Positions 31,025 to 40,917 of a stretch of 64,000 bases of DNA are shown one piece after another (within the stretch, counting starts at the first letter, position 1; the number at the start of each line of letters is the position of its first letter). Made by a program: the position numbers and the translations under genes. The notes beneath the pieces are model-generated. The model was not told the DNA's origin, did not search any database, and saw nothing but the letters and a program-made list of their open reading frames with translations. This DNA is from Histomonas meleagridis (taxonomy: Eukaryota > Parabasalia > Tritrichomonadida > Dientamoebidae), in assembly GCA_020186115.1 (NCBI GenBank), contig WSYJ01000009.1:372001-436000 (forward strand). The letters are read 5' to 3'.

Positions 31025-32812
31025 AATCATTTTTAGATGCAATCATAAGTGCTGTTTCAATTATTATAAATAATTACTGAATATTCTTTTAAAATATCAA
31101 ATCATTATAATAAATTTCAAATAAAATAAATAAATATCTTTAGCATTAATATCAATTCCTTCTTGTTCAAGAAGTAATTTAACTATTTCTGTATGACCAT
31201 ATTCAGATGCTAATATAAGTGCTGTTTGAAATAATTTAAATGATTTCCAAATATTATTTTGAAATATCAAATCATTATAATAAATTTCAAATAAAATAAA
31301 TAAATATCTTTAGCATTAATATCAATTCCTTCTTGTTCAAGAAGTAATTTGACTATTTCTGTATGACCATTTTCAGATGCTTTCATTAGTGCTGTTTCAA
31401 ATAATTTAAATAATTTCCAAATATTATCTTGAAATAAAAAATTATTAAAATAAAAATTATCTTTAGTATTAATATCAATTCCTTCTTGTTCTAGAAGTAA
31501 TTTAACTATTTCTGTATGACCATTTGTAGATGCCCAAATAAGTGCTGTATAAAATAATTTAAATAATTTCCAAATATATTTTTGAAATTTTACATTATTA
31601 AAATAAATACCTAATAAAGAATTTAAATATTTTTAGCATTAATATCAATTCCTTCTTGTTCTAGAAGTAATTTAACTATTTCTGTATGACCATTTCTAGA
31701 TGCTTCCATAAATGCTGTCCAAAATAATTTGAATAATTTTCAAATATTATTTTGAAATATTAAAATATTAAAATAAATTCTAAATAATACAAATAAATAT
31801 CTTTATTATTAATATCAATTCCTTCTTGTTCAAGAAGTAATTTAACTATTTCTGTATGACCATTTCTAGATGCTTCCATAAATGCTGTCCAAAATAATTT
31901 GAATAATTTTCAAATATTATTTTGAAATATAAAATTATTAAAATAAATATTAAATAAAACAAAAAAATATCTTTAGCATTATTATCAATTCCTTCTTGTT
32001 CTAGAAGTAATTTAACTATTTCTGTATGACCATGTCTAGATGCTAATATAAGTGCTGTATTGAATATTTTAAATAATTTCCAAATATTATCTTGAAATAT
32101 AAAATTATTAAAATAAATTTCATATAAAACAAATAAATATCTTTAGCATTAATGTCAATTCCTTCTTGTTCAAGAAGTAATTTAACTATTTCTGTATGAC
32201 CATATTCAGATGCTAATATAAGTGCTGTTTGAAATAATTTAAATGATTTCCAAATATTATTTTGAAATATCAAATCATTATAATAAATTTCAAATAAAAT
32301 AAATAAATATCTTTAGCATTAATATCAATTCCTTCTTGTTCAAGAAGTAATTTGACTATTTCTGTATGACCATTTGTAGATGCTAATATAAGTGCTGTTT
32401 GAAATAATTTAAATGATTTTCAAATATTATTTAAAAATCCAAAATTATTAAAATAAATATTAAATAAAACAAATAAATACTTTTAGCATTAATATCAATT
32501 CCTTCTTGTTCAAGAAGTAATTTAACTATTTCTGTATGACCATTTTCAGATGCTTTCATAAGTGATGTTTGAAATAATTTAAATGATTTCCAAATATTAT
32601 TTTGAAATATCAAATTATTAAAATAAATATTAAATAAAACAAATAAATATCTTTAGCATTAATATCAATTCCTTCTTGTTCAAGAAGTAATTTAACAATT
32701 TCGGTATTATCTCTCTCAGATGCTTTAATAAGTGCTGTTTTAAATAATTTAAATAATTTCCAAATATATTTTTGAAATTTTACATTATTAAAATAAATAC
32801 CTAATAAAGAAT
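31025..32812 (-). repeat. Array of about eleven ankyrin modules, period 170 bp
   Basis: Equivalent points (TAGCATTAAT or its variants) lie at 31141, 31311, 31464, 31634, 31804, 31974, 32144, 32314, 32484, 32654 and 32824. Nine spacings are exactly 170 bp and one is 153 bp. Each module encodes an ankyrin repeat such as ENGHTEIVKLLLEQEGIDIN, followed by a linker of about 70 bp of AT-rich sequence with the conserved word FQNNIWK in one frame. The 153-bp unit is open in one frame from repeat to repeat; the 170-bp units change frame in the linker. The array begins where the DUF3447 head gene stops, on the same strand. Confidence 0.85.
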
Positions 32813-33997
32813 TTAAATATTTTTAGCATTAATATCAATTTCCTTTTGTTTTAAAACGTATTCAACAAGTTCAATATTTCCTGATCCAGCTGAAATTACC
32901 AATATATCATGCGGAATTGAATGATCATTCAGAAAATATTCAACTAAATAAATATTTCCAATATTTGCTGCTTCATTAATAATATCTTCATTGATTTTCA
33001 TTCCTTCTTTAAGTAAAAATGAAAATATTTCATAATTATGATATAAAATACAAAGCTTTCCTAATTCTTCTAAATTATTAATTTCTTTTAATTTATTATC
33101 ATAAAAATATCTAAAGATATCATTTTTGTGGAACATAATTGTTGTTTCATATGCTTTATCAAATGATGAATGATTTTGTTCACATAAATGAATGATTTCT
33201 TCATTTCCACTTGCAATTGCATATTTACCTGTGTTATCTATTTTAGAACCATTCATAAGTAAATATTTAAAACATTTAACTGATCCAAAAAATGCTGCGT
33301 AATCAATTAATGTAACATTATAATCATTAACAAATGAACATCTTTCATAAAGTGATAGTTCAATTGTTTTATTAAAATCAAAATTTGTTTGTGATGATAT
33401 TTCTTGAAGTTTTTCTATTTCATCATTTCGAATTATTTTTGCAATTTCATTTGGATTATGTCCTTCTCGAATTAATTTCTTATGTAATTCCCAATCATTC
33501 TTTGAAAGCTCTTCATAATTTGGTAAGGCATGTTCCTTTAAATGGATTGCTAATTCACCTTTAGACATATAATGTACAAAATAAGGACTCTGAGTTTTTA
33601 CAATGTTTGGTTCAAGAAAATTATGTTCAATCATAGCTTCGAGTAGATAAGATGATTCATGCGTATGTTCTTTATTAAGAAATCTCCCAAACACATCAAG
33701 TATATTGGATTTGATTTTATTACTCTCTTCAAATGTTCTTATTTCTTTTATAATATTCAAAAATAAATCTACACTATTGTTTTTAATCGCAAAGGAATAA
33801 AATATCATTTGAATAATCATTAAATCATTAGATAAAGGATGGATTTCATCAAATTTGTTGATTATTAAACCTAAAGATCTCGAGAAATTTTCTTCATTCA
33901 AACCAAAAATTGCTTGATTTATTGATAGAAGTGTTTCCCAGTCGCAATGTTCATTTGGATTCATATTTAATAAATTCATAAGAGACCGTTTTTCCAT
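32813..33997 (-). CDS. DUF3447/ankyrin-repeat protein (head of the ankyrin array)
   Basis: Encodes about 394 residues from ATG 33997, which lies directly after the Myb-like AACCGATC. Layout matches the 21534 gene: a helical N-terminal region (SYLLEAMIEHNFLEPN), DWELHKKLIREGHNPNEIAK, the DUF3447 core YERCSFVNDYNVTLIDYAAFF and EEIIHLCEQNHSSFDKAYE, then ankyrin-like repeats ending NIELVEYVLKQKEIDINAKNI. The stop falls in the first linker of the downstream array, exactly at the repeat boundary. If the linkers are introns the protein would be much longer. Function unknown. Confidence 0.85.
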   Translation of the reverse strand: MEKRSLMNLLNMNPNEHCDWETLLSINQAIFGLNEENFSRSLGLIINKFDEIHPLSNDLMIIQMIFYSFAIKNNSVDLFLNIIKEIRTFEESNKIKSNILDVFGRFLNKEHTHESSYLLEAMIEHNFLEPNIVKTQSPYFVHYMSKGELAIHLKEHALPNYEELSKNDWELHKKLIREGHNPNEIAKIIRNDEIEKLQEISSQTNFDFNKTIELSLYERCSFVNDYNVTLIDYAAFFGSVKCFKYLLMNGSKIDNTGKYAIASGNEEIIHLCEQNHSSFDKAYETTIMFHKNDIFRYFYDNKLKEINNLEELGKLCILYHNYEIFSFLLKEGMKINEDIINEAANIGNIYLVEYFLNDHSIPHDILVISAGSGNIELVEYVLKQKEIDINAKNI

Positions 33998-34005
33998 GAT
34001 CGGTT

Positions 34006-34657
34006 GTTCCCTCTCAATCGTAGGAAAAATGAGCCATTTCAATTCTTCACAATTTTTGTAAATTTGAATTAAAACTTCAATACTTTACACTTTTGGGTAT
34101 GCCCAAATACGTTTACAAAACATCGTGTCAAGTGACACTTTTAATATTTTGTGAGAATAAACTTTTGAAAAAACCGAGAATTTTTTCAGAGGTGAGAAAC
34201 CCATTCCAGGTTGGTTAGTATCTTATGTGCAATTTAGAGTTCGGCAAGTTGATGTTTCAAAAAGTATTTCTGAGTCGTACCAATCCCAAAAAAGACGACA
34301 AATAACTATCGAAATACCAATTTGATGGCAAATTGACCGCTGCTTCTAATACTTCCAAAAACATTTAAACCATCCTCTAAATCTTGTCCATGCCATTGTT
34401 CAGAAAGAGATTTCATATTGGATGTTTATTTGTAATTTTTTGATTTAATCATCCTCAAAAGCAACAAAACATTAGCACTTTTCGATCGGTTTTGATAGAA
34501 CTGCATTCAAAAAGTGAAGCAGTCTCACTGATTTTTTTCAACCTGAAAATATGAAAAATGACAATTTTTTTTCAAAAACAGCAAGCTAAAAAGAGCGTTT
34601 TGATGTTTATACAGAAAAGTCAATATTTAATAATTGATTATTTTTGTATTTCGACTT
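34006..34657. other. Intergenic region
   Basis: AT-rich 5' flank of the DUF3447 head gene and 3' flank of the Ste20-like kinase. No gene seen. Confidence 0.4.
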
Positions 34658-36016
34658 TCAAGCTATAGTACAACAACTTCCTTTTGCTTGTGACGAGCTA
34701 CCACTACTCTCTTCTTTGTTCTTTGGAGTTGACTTAGGTTCATCATTATTTTGATTTGTTTGTGGTGGTGGTTTTGGCGCCTGCTCACTTGGTGCTGGTG
34801 GCTTTATTGGCTTTGGTGCGTAATAAGTTACTGGAGCATCTTCTTGAGGGGTTTGCGGTTGATTTGCAGGTGGAGGTGGGAGATCGACACCACCGACAGC
34901 TTTTGTTTGGTACAGATCCTCAACAACTGCGCCTGGTGCACACTTAGAGATGAATGTCTCGTAGCCACGCTTAACTTCTTTTGTTTTGGTGTGAACCTTT
35001 GTCACTTTTCCGGTTTGATCGGGTTTTTGCTTTGTAACTTCGACTGTATTTCCTCCGCTTGGGCCTAGATCGATTTCATCAGAGTATTCATCTTCTTCCT
35101 CTTCATACTCGTACTCATTATTAAGGAGCTTTGTGAAATCAATTTCATCTTTAACTAAATCATGAAATACTTGCTCACGATCAAGTTTCTCGATTTGTTT
35201 TATAAAGGGATGCTGAAGGAGTTGGTCGGGTGTAGCTCTTTTACTTGGATCTACAACCATACAATGACATACAAAATCTTGAAAATCACTAGAAAGGACA
35301 TTACCGTATCGAAAACCTGGGAAACCACGTGTAGAAATCTCAACCATTGCACGCGTAGGTGGGAATTCACAATATGGTGGACCACCTTCAGCTAATTCAA
35401 CAGCTGTGGTACCAACACTCCAAATATCAGCAGGAAAACTATACTTTCGGCCTTCAATAACCTCTGGAGCCATCCAATATGGCGTTCCAATGATTGACAT
35501 TGTGGATAATGTTTTGGCAGTTGCATCAAATTGTCGTGAAACACCAAAGTCTGTGACTTTAATTTCACCTTTGGATGTAACTAAAATATTTGCAGCTTTG
35601 ATATCTCTATGAATAATTTGTTTTTTGTGTAATATTTTTAGAGCCATAAGAAGGTCATGCATAACAAAAGCAATTTGCTCTTCTGTAAGAACTTCATTTC
35701 TGTAATCTATAATATCTCTAAGTGACCCACGATCGCAAAGATCCATTAAAATACATAATCTGTCATTAAGCTTTATAGTTCCATAATAATTAATTGTGTA
35801 CTCTGACGATGTCTCTTTTAGAACAGAAATTTCTGACTGTAAAGCTTTGTCATTTTCGTTTTCTACGAATTGAGGGTCAATTATTTTTCCTGCAAATCTT
35901 TTTCCTGATGGTTTATGTAGGACTTCTACAACAATACCATATCCTCCCTTACCGATTTCTTTTATGATCTCGAATTCAGATGAGGGTGTCGAGGTGTCGA
36001 AATGCAAGGAAGTCAT
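34658..36016 (-). CDS. Ste20/MST-like protein kinase with a CaaX C-terminus
   Basis: Encodes 452 residues from the first ATG, 36016; the frame is open further upstream but without an ATG. The kinase domain covers ~15-275: IGKGGYGIVVEV (~22), FAGKIID (Lys ~43), HRDIKAANI (~135), DFGVSRQF (~155), GTPYWMAPEVIEGRKY (Ste20 signature, ~176) and DIWSVGTTAVELAEGGPPY. These are the words of the MST/GCK group. A short acidic stretch (EYEYEEEEDEYSDE) follows, then a Pro-rich linker and the end KGSCCTIA, whose last four residues form a CaaX box. The adjacent Cys could be palmitoylated. Membrane anchoring by lipid is unusual for this group. Confidence 0.93.
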   Translation of the reverse strand: MTSLHFDTSTPSSEFEIIKEIGKGGYGIVVEVLHKPSGKRFAGKIIDPQFVENENDKALQSEISVLKETSSEYTINYYGTIKLNDRLCILMDLCDRGSLRDIIDYRNEVLTEEQIAFVMHDLLMALKILHKKQIIHRDIKAANILVTSKGEIKVTDFGVSRQFDATAKTLSTMSIIGTPYWMAPEVIEGRKYSFPADIWSVGTTAVELAEGGPPYCEFPPTRAMVEISTRGFPGFRYGNVLSSDFQDFVCHCMVVDPSKRATPDQLLQHPFIKQIEKLDREQVFHDLVKDEIDFTKLLNNEYEYEEEEDEYSDEIDLGPSGGNTVEVTKQKPDQTGKVTKVHTKTKEVKRGYETFISKCAPGAVVEDLYQTKAVGGVDLPPPPANQPQTPQEDAPVTYYAPKPIKPPAPSEQAPKPPPQTNQNNDEPKSTPKNKEESSGSSSQAKGSCCTIA

Positions 36017-36960
36017 GTGGTCTTTTTGAACTTTCGGATTTCCGAATCTGAATTGAAAATTGAATGTACCCCTCAGAAAAATTGATTTTACATTAGGACG
36101 TTTATTTATAAACCGGTCCCAAATACTCAAAAAGTTGGGGAAATAATTCCAATAATTCTGTCAAATTTCGTTTTTGTTGAAGTTCGAGTAATTGAATGAA
36201 AAGTGACAAATTAGGAAAAAAATGATGAATAACTTAACACACGAAGATTTTTTTTTTTTGAAACAACAATATATTTAAAATCTTTGAGTATAAGTTTATG
36301 CTTTAACCCTACAGATATGGAATTGACAAAAAAATTTGTGATTTATAATTTGAAAATACTTGCCAATTGAAGATTGCTTTCATTACAACAAAAATGATAA
36401 CAAATCATCTTCTGAATTTTCGAATGATTGCTAAAATTTTTCAAAAATTGACTCTAAATTACTGCAGAAAAAATTTAATTGGGTACTACTACTGAGCTCG
36501 TATTCTTTGGTGCTACATTTATTTATTTACGAGTGATCTAAATAAGATAAAATATTTCTATTTTATCTGTTTCAAAATACTATTTATTATAAAATGCTAA
36601 GACTCATATGTTTTGATTCACAGATTGATTGAAAGTTATAATTTGTTATGATTGAAGTTTTAATGAAAAGAAATAAAATCTCTTTCCAAAATATGAAAAA
36701 ACTATGTTATGCTTGTCACAAGATTTTGCGTGCCTAGAATATCAAAACATATTATCAAATGCTATTATAAATTTCTAACAATCAGCAAACAGTAACTGGA
36801 AAAAATAAGGTAATTTAACAAAAATGAATTCATTTTTCTATGCGTTTTGAATTTTCCTTGATGCAAGATTGAATACGAACTCGTCATTGACTGTCAAAAA
36901 TTCATTGCTTGTTTCACATCACATTTCATCGGGGAACGATTTGTCACATTTTGAAACAAT
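36017..36960. other. Divergent intergenic region of about 940 bp
   Basis: Between the Ste20-like kinase and the tetraspanin-like gene. AT-rich with a T11 run near 36248. GGAACGATTTGTCACA just before the tetraspanin start includes an AACGAT element. No gene seen. Confidence 0.4.
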
Positions 36961-37599
36961 ATGATTTCAAAAAGGACTGTTAAAAACACAGGAATTGCGA
37001 CATTTGCAGCAATTGCATCATTGGCAGTATCATTAATCGGATTATTCCAAGCATATGAAGATGTTTCAGCTTCAAAACTTGGTGGCATTAATATGAAATT
37101 TGATAACTTCATAAGATATTCATGTCTTGGGTTTGTTATCGCTTTTGCTGGCTTGGTTGTTTGTCTTTGCCTCTCATACAAGATTGCAAAATTCATTGCA
37201 TTATTTCTCTCTTTATGTTTTATTGGCGTTTATCTCTATATTATTGTATCATCAAACTCACAGTTAGAAAACACTGTTCTTGAGTTCAAATATATTTTTG
37301 AAGATGAACAAAATTATGAAATGAAAACAATGGAAATAGAAAATCAACTTGAATGTTGTGGTTGGGAGAGTGTATATGAGCCATCCCATACATGTGAATA
37401 CACAATTACTTGTCATGCAGCAATCCAAAAATTACTCAAAAAGACATCCGTAGAAATTGCTATATTTTTCTCAATTTCTTCAATCATAATGGTTATATCA
37501 ATAGCTTTAATTGTTGTTTTAATCAAAGAATTTTATGCTAAGAAAAATGAGTACATTCAAATCCAACAAGCAGATGGTGCTGAGCTTTCTTATTTGTAA
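36961..37599 (+). CDS. Tetraspanin-like membrane protein
   Basis: Encodes 212 residues from ATG 36961. Four hydrophobic helices are placed as in tetraspanins (GIATFAAIASLAVSLIGLF; CLGFVIAFAGLVVCLCL; FIALFLSLCFIGVYLYIIV; then VEIAIFFSISSIIMVISIALIVVL after the large loop). The loop of ~70 residues carries the diagnostic CCG motif in NQLECCGWESVYE plus two further Cys (HTCEYTITCHAA). The short cytoplasmic tail ends AELSYL. Tetraspanins organise membrane microdomains, and in trichomonads some are linked to adhesion, migration and exosomes. Length is at the short end of the family. Confidence 0.85.
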   Translation: MISKRTVKNTGIATFAAIASLAVSLIGLFQAYEDVSASKLGGINMKFDNFIRYSCLGFVIAFAGLVVCLCLSYKIAKFIALFLSLCFIGVYLYIIVSSNSQLENTVLEFKYIFEDEQNYEMKTMEIENQLECCGWESVYEPSHTCEYTITCHAAIQKLLKKTSVEIAIFFSISSIIMVISIALIVVLIKEFYAKKNEYIQIQQADGAELSYL

Positions 37600-37870
37600 A
37601 GGATTCAGTTAATTCCTTTATGTTTATCAGAATTGAGTAAATTTAAAAGGACTTTTTTTTTCATTATTTTCATAAGGATTTTGAAATATTAATTTAATAG
37701 TTTTAAATATACCTTTTACTTAACGATTGTTCATGCGTAAATTATTTTGTTTGCATTTTAAACAGGAGTAAATAGAGAATTTTTTCTTTCGGAAATTAAT
37801 TTTTCGGTTTTCTGATTTACAAAAAGTTTAATTCCGATCAGAACGGTTGTTTCGTTATAAAAATATTAAT

Positions 37871-38458
37871 ATGGCATATAAAGTTGTTTTTCTTGGAGAA
37901 GGACGTGTTGGGAAAACATCAATAGGGAAGGTGTGGGCAGAAGGAAGTTTTGATCCACATCAAAAGTCAACAGTTGCTGCTGCATTTTATGAAAAAACAG
38001 TATCCATAAACAATAAGCTGATAAAAATTCACCTTTGGGATACAGCTGGACAAGAAGAATTTCACTCTCTTGCACCAATTTATTACAAAGGATCAAATGC
38101 AGCTCTTTTGGTTTATTCAGTGATTGATAAAAGAAGCTTCGAGAGAACAATACAATGGAGAAAGGAGCTTGTAGCCTCTCAAGGCGATGATGTTAAAACA
38201 ATAATTGTCGCAAATAAAATTGATGTTGTGAAAGATAGATGCATAACAGAAGAACAAGGAAAAGCTTTTGCTGCATCCATCAATTCACCTTACTTCGAGG
38301 TTAGTGCTAAAACAGGAAAAGGAATTGATATTCTCTTTAATGCATTAGCCGAAATGTTATCAAAGATTCCAGAACCACAGGCAAGAGGGAGAAGACCAGG
38401 ACGCTCTCTTCAAGTATCAGATACTGAAGAAGCTCCTACTGAAAGTAAGTGTTGTTAA
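37871..38458 (+). CDS. Rab-family small GTPase
   Basis: Encodes 195 residues from the first ATG (37871). All G motifs are present: P-loop GEGRVGKTS, switch I with STVAAAF, WDTAGQEEFHSLAPIYYKGSNAALLVYSV (switch II and Rab-specific words, nearest to Rab5/21/22), NKID and the EVSAKTGKGIDILF (G5). The C-terminus ESKCC carries the double Cys for geranylgeranylation. The effector Thr of switch I is conserved (KSTVAA). Likely role: endosomal membrane traffic. An AACGGTTG element lies about 30 bp upstream. Confidence 0.95.
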   Translation: MAYKVVFLGEGRVGKTSIGKVWAEGSFDPHQKSTVAAAFYEKTVSINNKLIKIHLWDTAGQEEFHSLAPIYYKGSNAALLVYSVIDKRSFERTIQWRKELVASQGDDVKTIIVANKIDVVKDRCITEEQGKAFAASINSPYFEVSAKTGKGIDILFNALAEMLSKIPEPQARGRRPGRSLQVSDTEEAPTESKCC

Positions 38459-38749
38459 TAGACTTTATAAATGTGAATATTTGTTGTATTTTGAATTGAT
38501 GTTTGCTTAATATTCCAAATGTTTTTTTTCTTCGGACTTTATGTTTGATGAATATTCATAATTTTTTTTTGTGTAAACTTGATCAAATTGCCTTGTTGAA
38601 CAAAAAAAAGAAAAAACGATAGAATGATTTTGAAAAGTAATTTCGGTTTTGAGATCGATAGGTAATTGAATGGTGTAATGTTCATAATTCTTTTGGTGGC
38701 AAAAAAGTGGTTTCAATTGTTTATATCAAAAAGTCAAGAACAAAGGAAG

Positions 38750-39382
38750 ATGGGAGGGTGGCTTTCCCGATCAAAATCAAAATCACAACCACAGCAGGTA
38801 AAGCAAGATGAAATTGACAAAGCCGTTCTTGATTTAAAGGTTACACGTGATCGGCTTAAAAAATATCAAAATCATCTCGAAGAAGATTCTGAAAAAATGA
38901 CATTAACAGCTAGACAATTACTTAAGGAGAAAAAGGTGGAACGAGCTAAATTAGTTCTACGTCTCAAGAAACAAAAAGAAACAATGATTCTTAATGCTGA
39001 AAAAATGTTGAACAACATTCAAACATCACTTGATAACATGGAAACTAAAACTATGCAAATGGAGTTTATGAATAATATAAAACAAACCAATCAAGTTCTT
39101 GATCAGATGAATAAGCTTATGCCAATTGAAGAAGTTGAGAGACTTATGGATGAAAATGAGGAACTTACAGATCGCATTAACGAAGTTACCGAAATGTTAG
39201 CGCATGAGATGAATTCAGCAGATTCACAATATGCTGAGGAAGAATATGAATCAATGCTCAACGAATTGATGAAAGAAGAAGGTCAACCACAGAAACAAGA
39301 AGAAAAACCAGAAGAACAAGAAGAACCAGAACAGGAAGAAGAAGAACCAGCCGAAGAACAGCCAGCTGCTCTTCTTGCATAA
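38750..39382 (+). CDS. VPS20: ESCRT-III subunit Vps20/CHMP6
   Basis: Encodes 210 residues. The start at 38750 is chosen because it gives MGGWLSRSKS, an N-myristoylation-type Gly-2 as in CHMP6; the open frame upstream has no such feature. The body follows Vps20: DKAVLDLKVTRDRLKKYQ, TARQLLKEKKVERAKLVLRLKKQKE, then QMNKLMPIEEVERLMDENEE as in CHMP6 (MSIEEVERILDE). The end is acidic and Gln/Glu-rich. Vps20 links ESCRT-II to the Snf7 filament on endosomes and so starts membrane scission into multivesicular bodies. Confidence 0.9.
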   Translation: MGGWLSRSKSKSQPQQVKQDEIDKAVLDLKVTRDRLKKYQNHLEEDSEKMTLTARQLLKEKKVERAKLVLRLKKQKETMILNAEKMLNNIQTSLDNMETKTMQMEFMNNIKQTNQVLDQMNKLMPIEEVERLMDENEELTDRINEVTEMLAHEMNSADSQYAEEEYESMLNELMKEEGQPQKQEEKPEEQEEPEQEEEEPAEEQPAALLA

Positions 39383-39558
39383 GTATTAAATATTCCTATT
39401 TTTAATGTTAAATAATTTAACTAAATCATCTCGGATGTATCATTTTGTGTCATTCAAATTAGTTGCTTAAATTAAATTTGTGGTTATTTTGCTAGAAGGA
39501 AGATGTGATTTGGCAAATAAATTCAATTGAAATTTTACATTTTTTAGTAAAAGCTGAA

Positions 39559-39566
39559 AACCGTTA
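39559..39566 (+). promoter_or_regulatory. Myb-type AACCGTTA element 7 bp before ATG
   Basis: Same octamer and same 7-bp distance to the ATG as at 27595, which suggests a positioned promoter element. Confidence 0.45.
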
Positions 39567-39573
39567 AAGAGAA

Positions 39574-40116
39574 ATGGAATCAACAAAAAAGCCAAATCAA
39601 ATGCTAAATTATGCAGAGTCCATAATTACGAATGTAATGAAAGACGCAATTAAAGAATATCATACAACTCACCCATCAAAGTTTAACAATATTCCAAAAG
39701 ATAATAAATCAAATAAAAATTCTGGTTCAAATAACAAAGAGTACGACATTGAAACAATTGCAGACGAGGTAGTTGATGATGTTATCAATGTGTCATATAC
39801 AGAATTCTATTCATCTCATAAACCATCTAATGATAACAATGAACCTAAGCAAAAAACGAAACACCCCCGTCACATCACTTCAGAGTTCACACAAAAGCTT
39901 ATTGATGAAGTAATCGAAAGTTGCATTAAACAAATTCACTCTCAAGATAAAGAGTTGACCATTGAAGAGTATGCTGATTCAATTGTAGAAGAAACACTCA
40001 ATGATTCTTTCAAGTATTTTTACAAAATACACAGTTTAAAGGAAATTTCGGAACATTTAGCAGAGCAACTTATTAACGAAACGTTGAAAGAATACATTGA
40101 AAAACACCCAAAATAG
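39574..40116 (+). CDS. Protein with five AKAP-like amphipathic helices
   Basis: Encodes 180 residues. Five repeated helices share the pattern A-x-x-[IVL][IV]-x-x-[VT][IL]-x-x-[AS]-[IF] followed by aromatic residues: YAESIITNVMKDAIKEYH, IADEVVDDVINVSYTEFY, FTQKLIDEVIESCIKQIH, YADSIVEETLNDSFKYFY and LAEQLINETLKEYIEKHP. This fits the consensus for the helix that docks on the dimerisation domain of PKA regulatory subunits (and related DPY-30/RIIa folds). Disordered Asn/Lys/Ser linkers join the helices. No other domain is visible. A multivalent PKA or RIIa-domain anchoring protein is inferred; an unrelated helical scaffold is possible. Confidence 0.5.
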   Translation: MESTKKPNQMLNYAESIITNVMKDAIKEYHTTHPSKFNNIPKDNKSNKNSGSNNKEYDIETIADEVVDDVINVSYTEFYSSHKPSNDNNEPKQKTKHPRHITSEFTQKLIDEVIESCIKQIHSQDKELTIEEYADSIVEETLNDSFKYFYKIHSLKEISEHLAEQLINETLKEYIEKHPK

Positions 40117-40917
40117 CTGCCGTGTACAGGTGAATGAATTGTATTTGAAAATAATATAGCCAGTTCTTGATCATAAATATTCTTTTTTAAAACATATCTT
40201 TAATAACATTTTTTTTATTCTCAAACTTAACTCAGAAAGATCCCAAGCATATTCATTGATCCCTGTCATTTCAATAAGAACCATATTTCCAAATATCAAA
40301 CAATTTCTTATTTTTACTTTCCACCAAGAAAAGAAATATCACTGGGCATTGCTGCAAGAGAATAACACGTTTGAAGTTGGGATAAACATTGTGGATTTTA
40401 GATCGCACATATTTTGGGTTACTTCCAGGAAATACTCGGAAGTTAGTGACTAAAAAATGACTCCCCTCCAACTTTTTAACAGTACTAATTACCTTAACAT
40501 TTCACGAAGAAAGAAAACAAACGTATACGTTTGCCGACAAGATATATTGGACATTTTAATATATTAAAATAAATTCGTTCAACGATCTTTGTATAACAAA
40601 AATAAAATAAAAGATTTTACAACTGGTATTGAATATTTTACATGTATCGTCATTGAAATAATGTTTTTTATTTTATTTATAACTGGCTGTATAAATTATT
40701 TGGATATTATGTGCTAATATGCAAATATTAAAGTTAATTTCAATGCTCTGTAACAAGATATTTTTAACACTAGATTTCAGTAAATTATTATTTTTAATTT
40801 AATATTTTTTAACAAACTGTGTTTGAATTATTAAAACAACAATATCAAAGCACATAAAGCTTCTCTGATGGTTAAAAACAAATCAAATTTCATTACTAAT
40901 GAATTATTACATGCTAG
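40117..40917. other. Intergenic region of about 800 bp
   Basis: AT-rich, no convincing gene. A 65-codon stretch near 40256-40453 is open on both strands and is probably chance. Confidence 0.4.

Noticed and set aside
31025-32812. A -1 slippery heptamer (T TTA AAA) in the 170-bp linkers that could restore the frame by ribosomal frameshifting
   Set aside because: It is present in only some linkers; others read TTG GGA or contain a TGA at that place, so it cannot explain the array.
31025-32812. Array read as a CRISPR-like direct repeat
   Set aside because: Units encode ankyrin repeats with diverged sequence and no unique spacers; the host is eukaryotic.
34751-35068. Trp/Cys-rich plus-strand ORFs
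   Set aside because: Antisense of the Pro-rich tail of the Ste20-like kinase.
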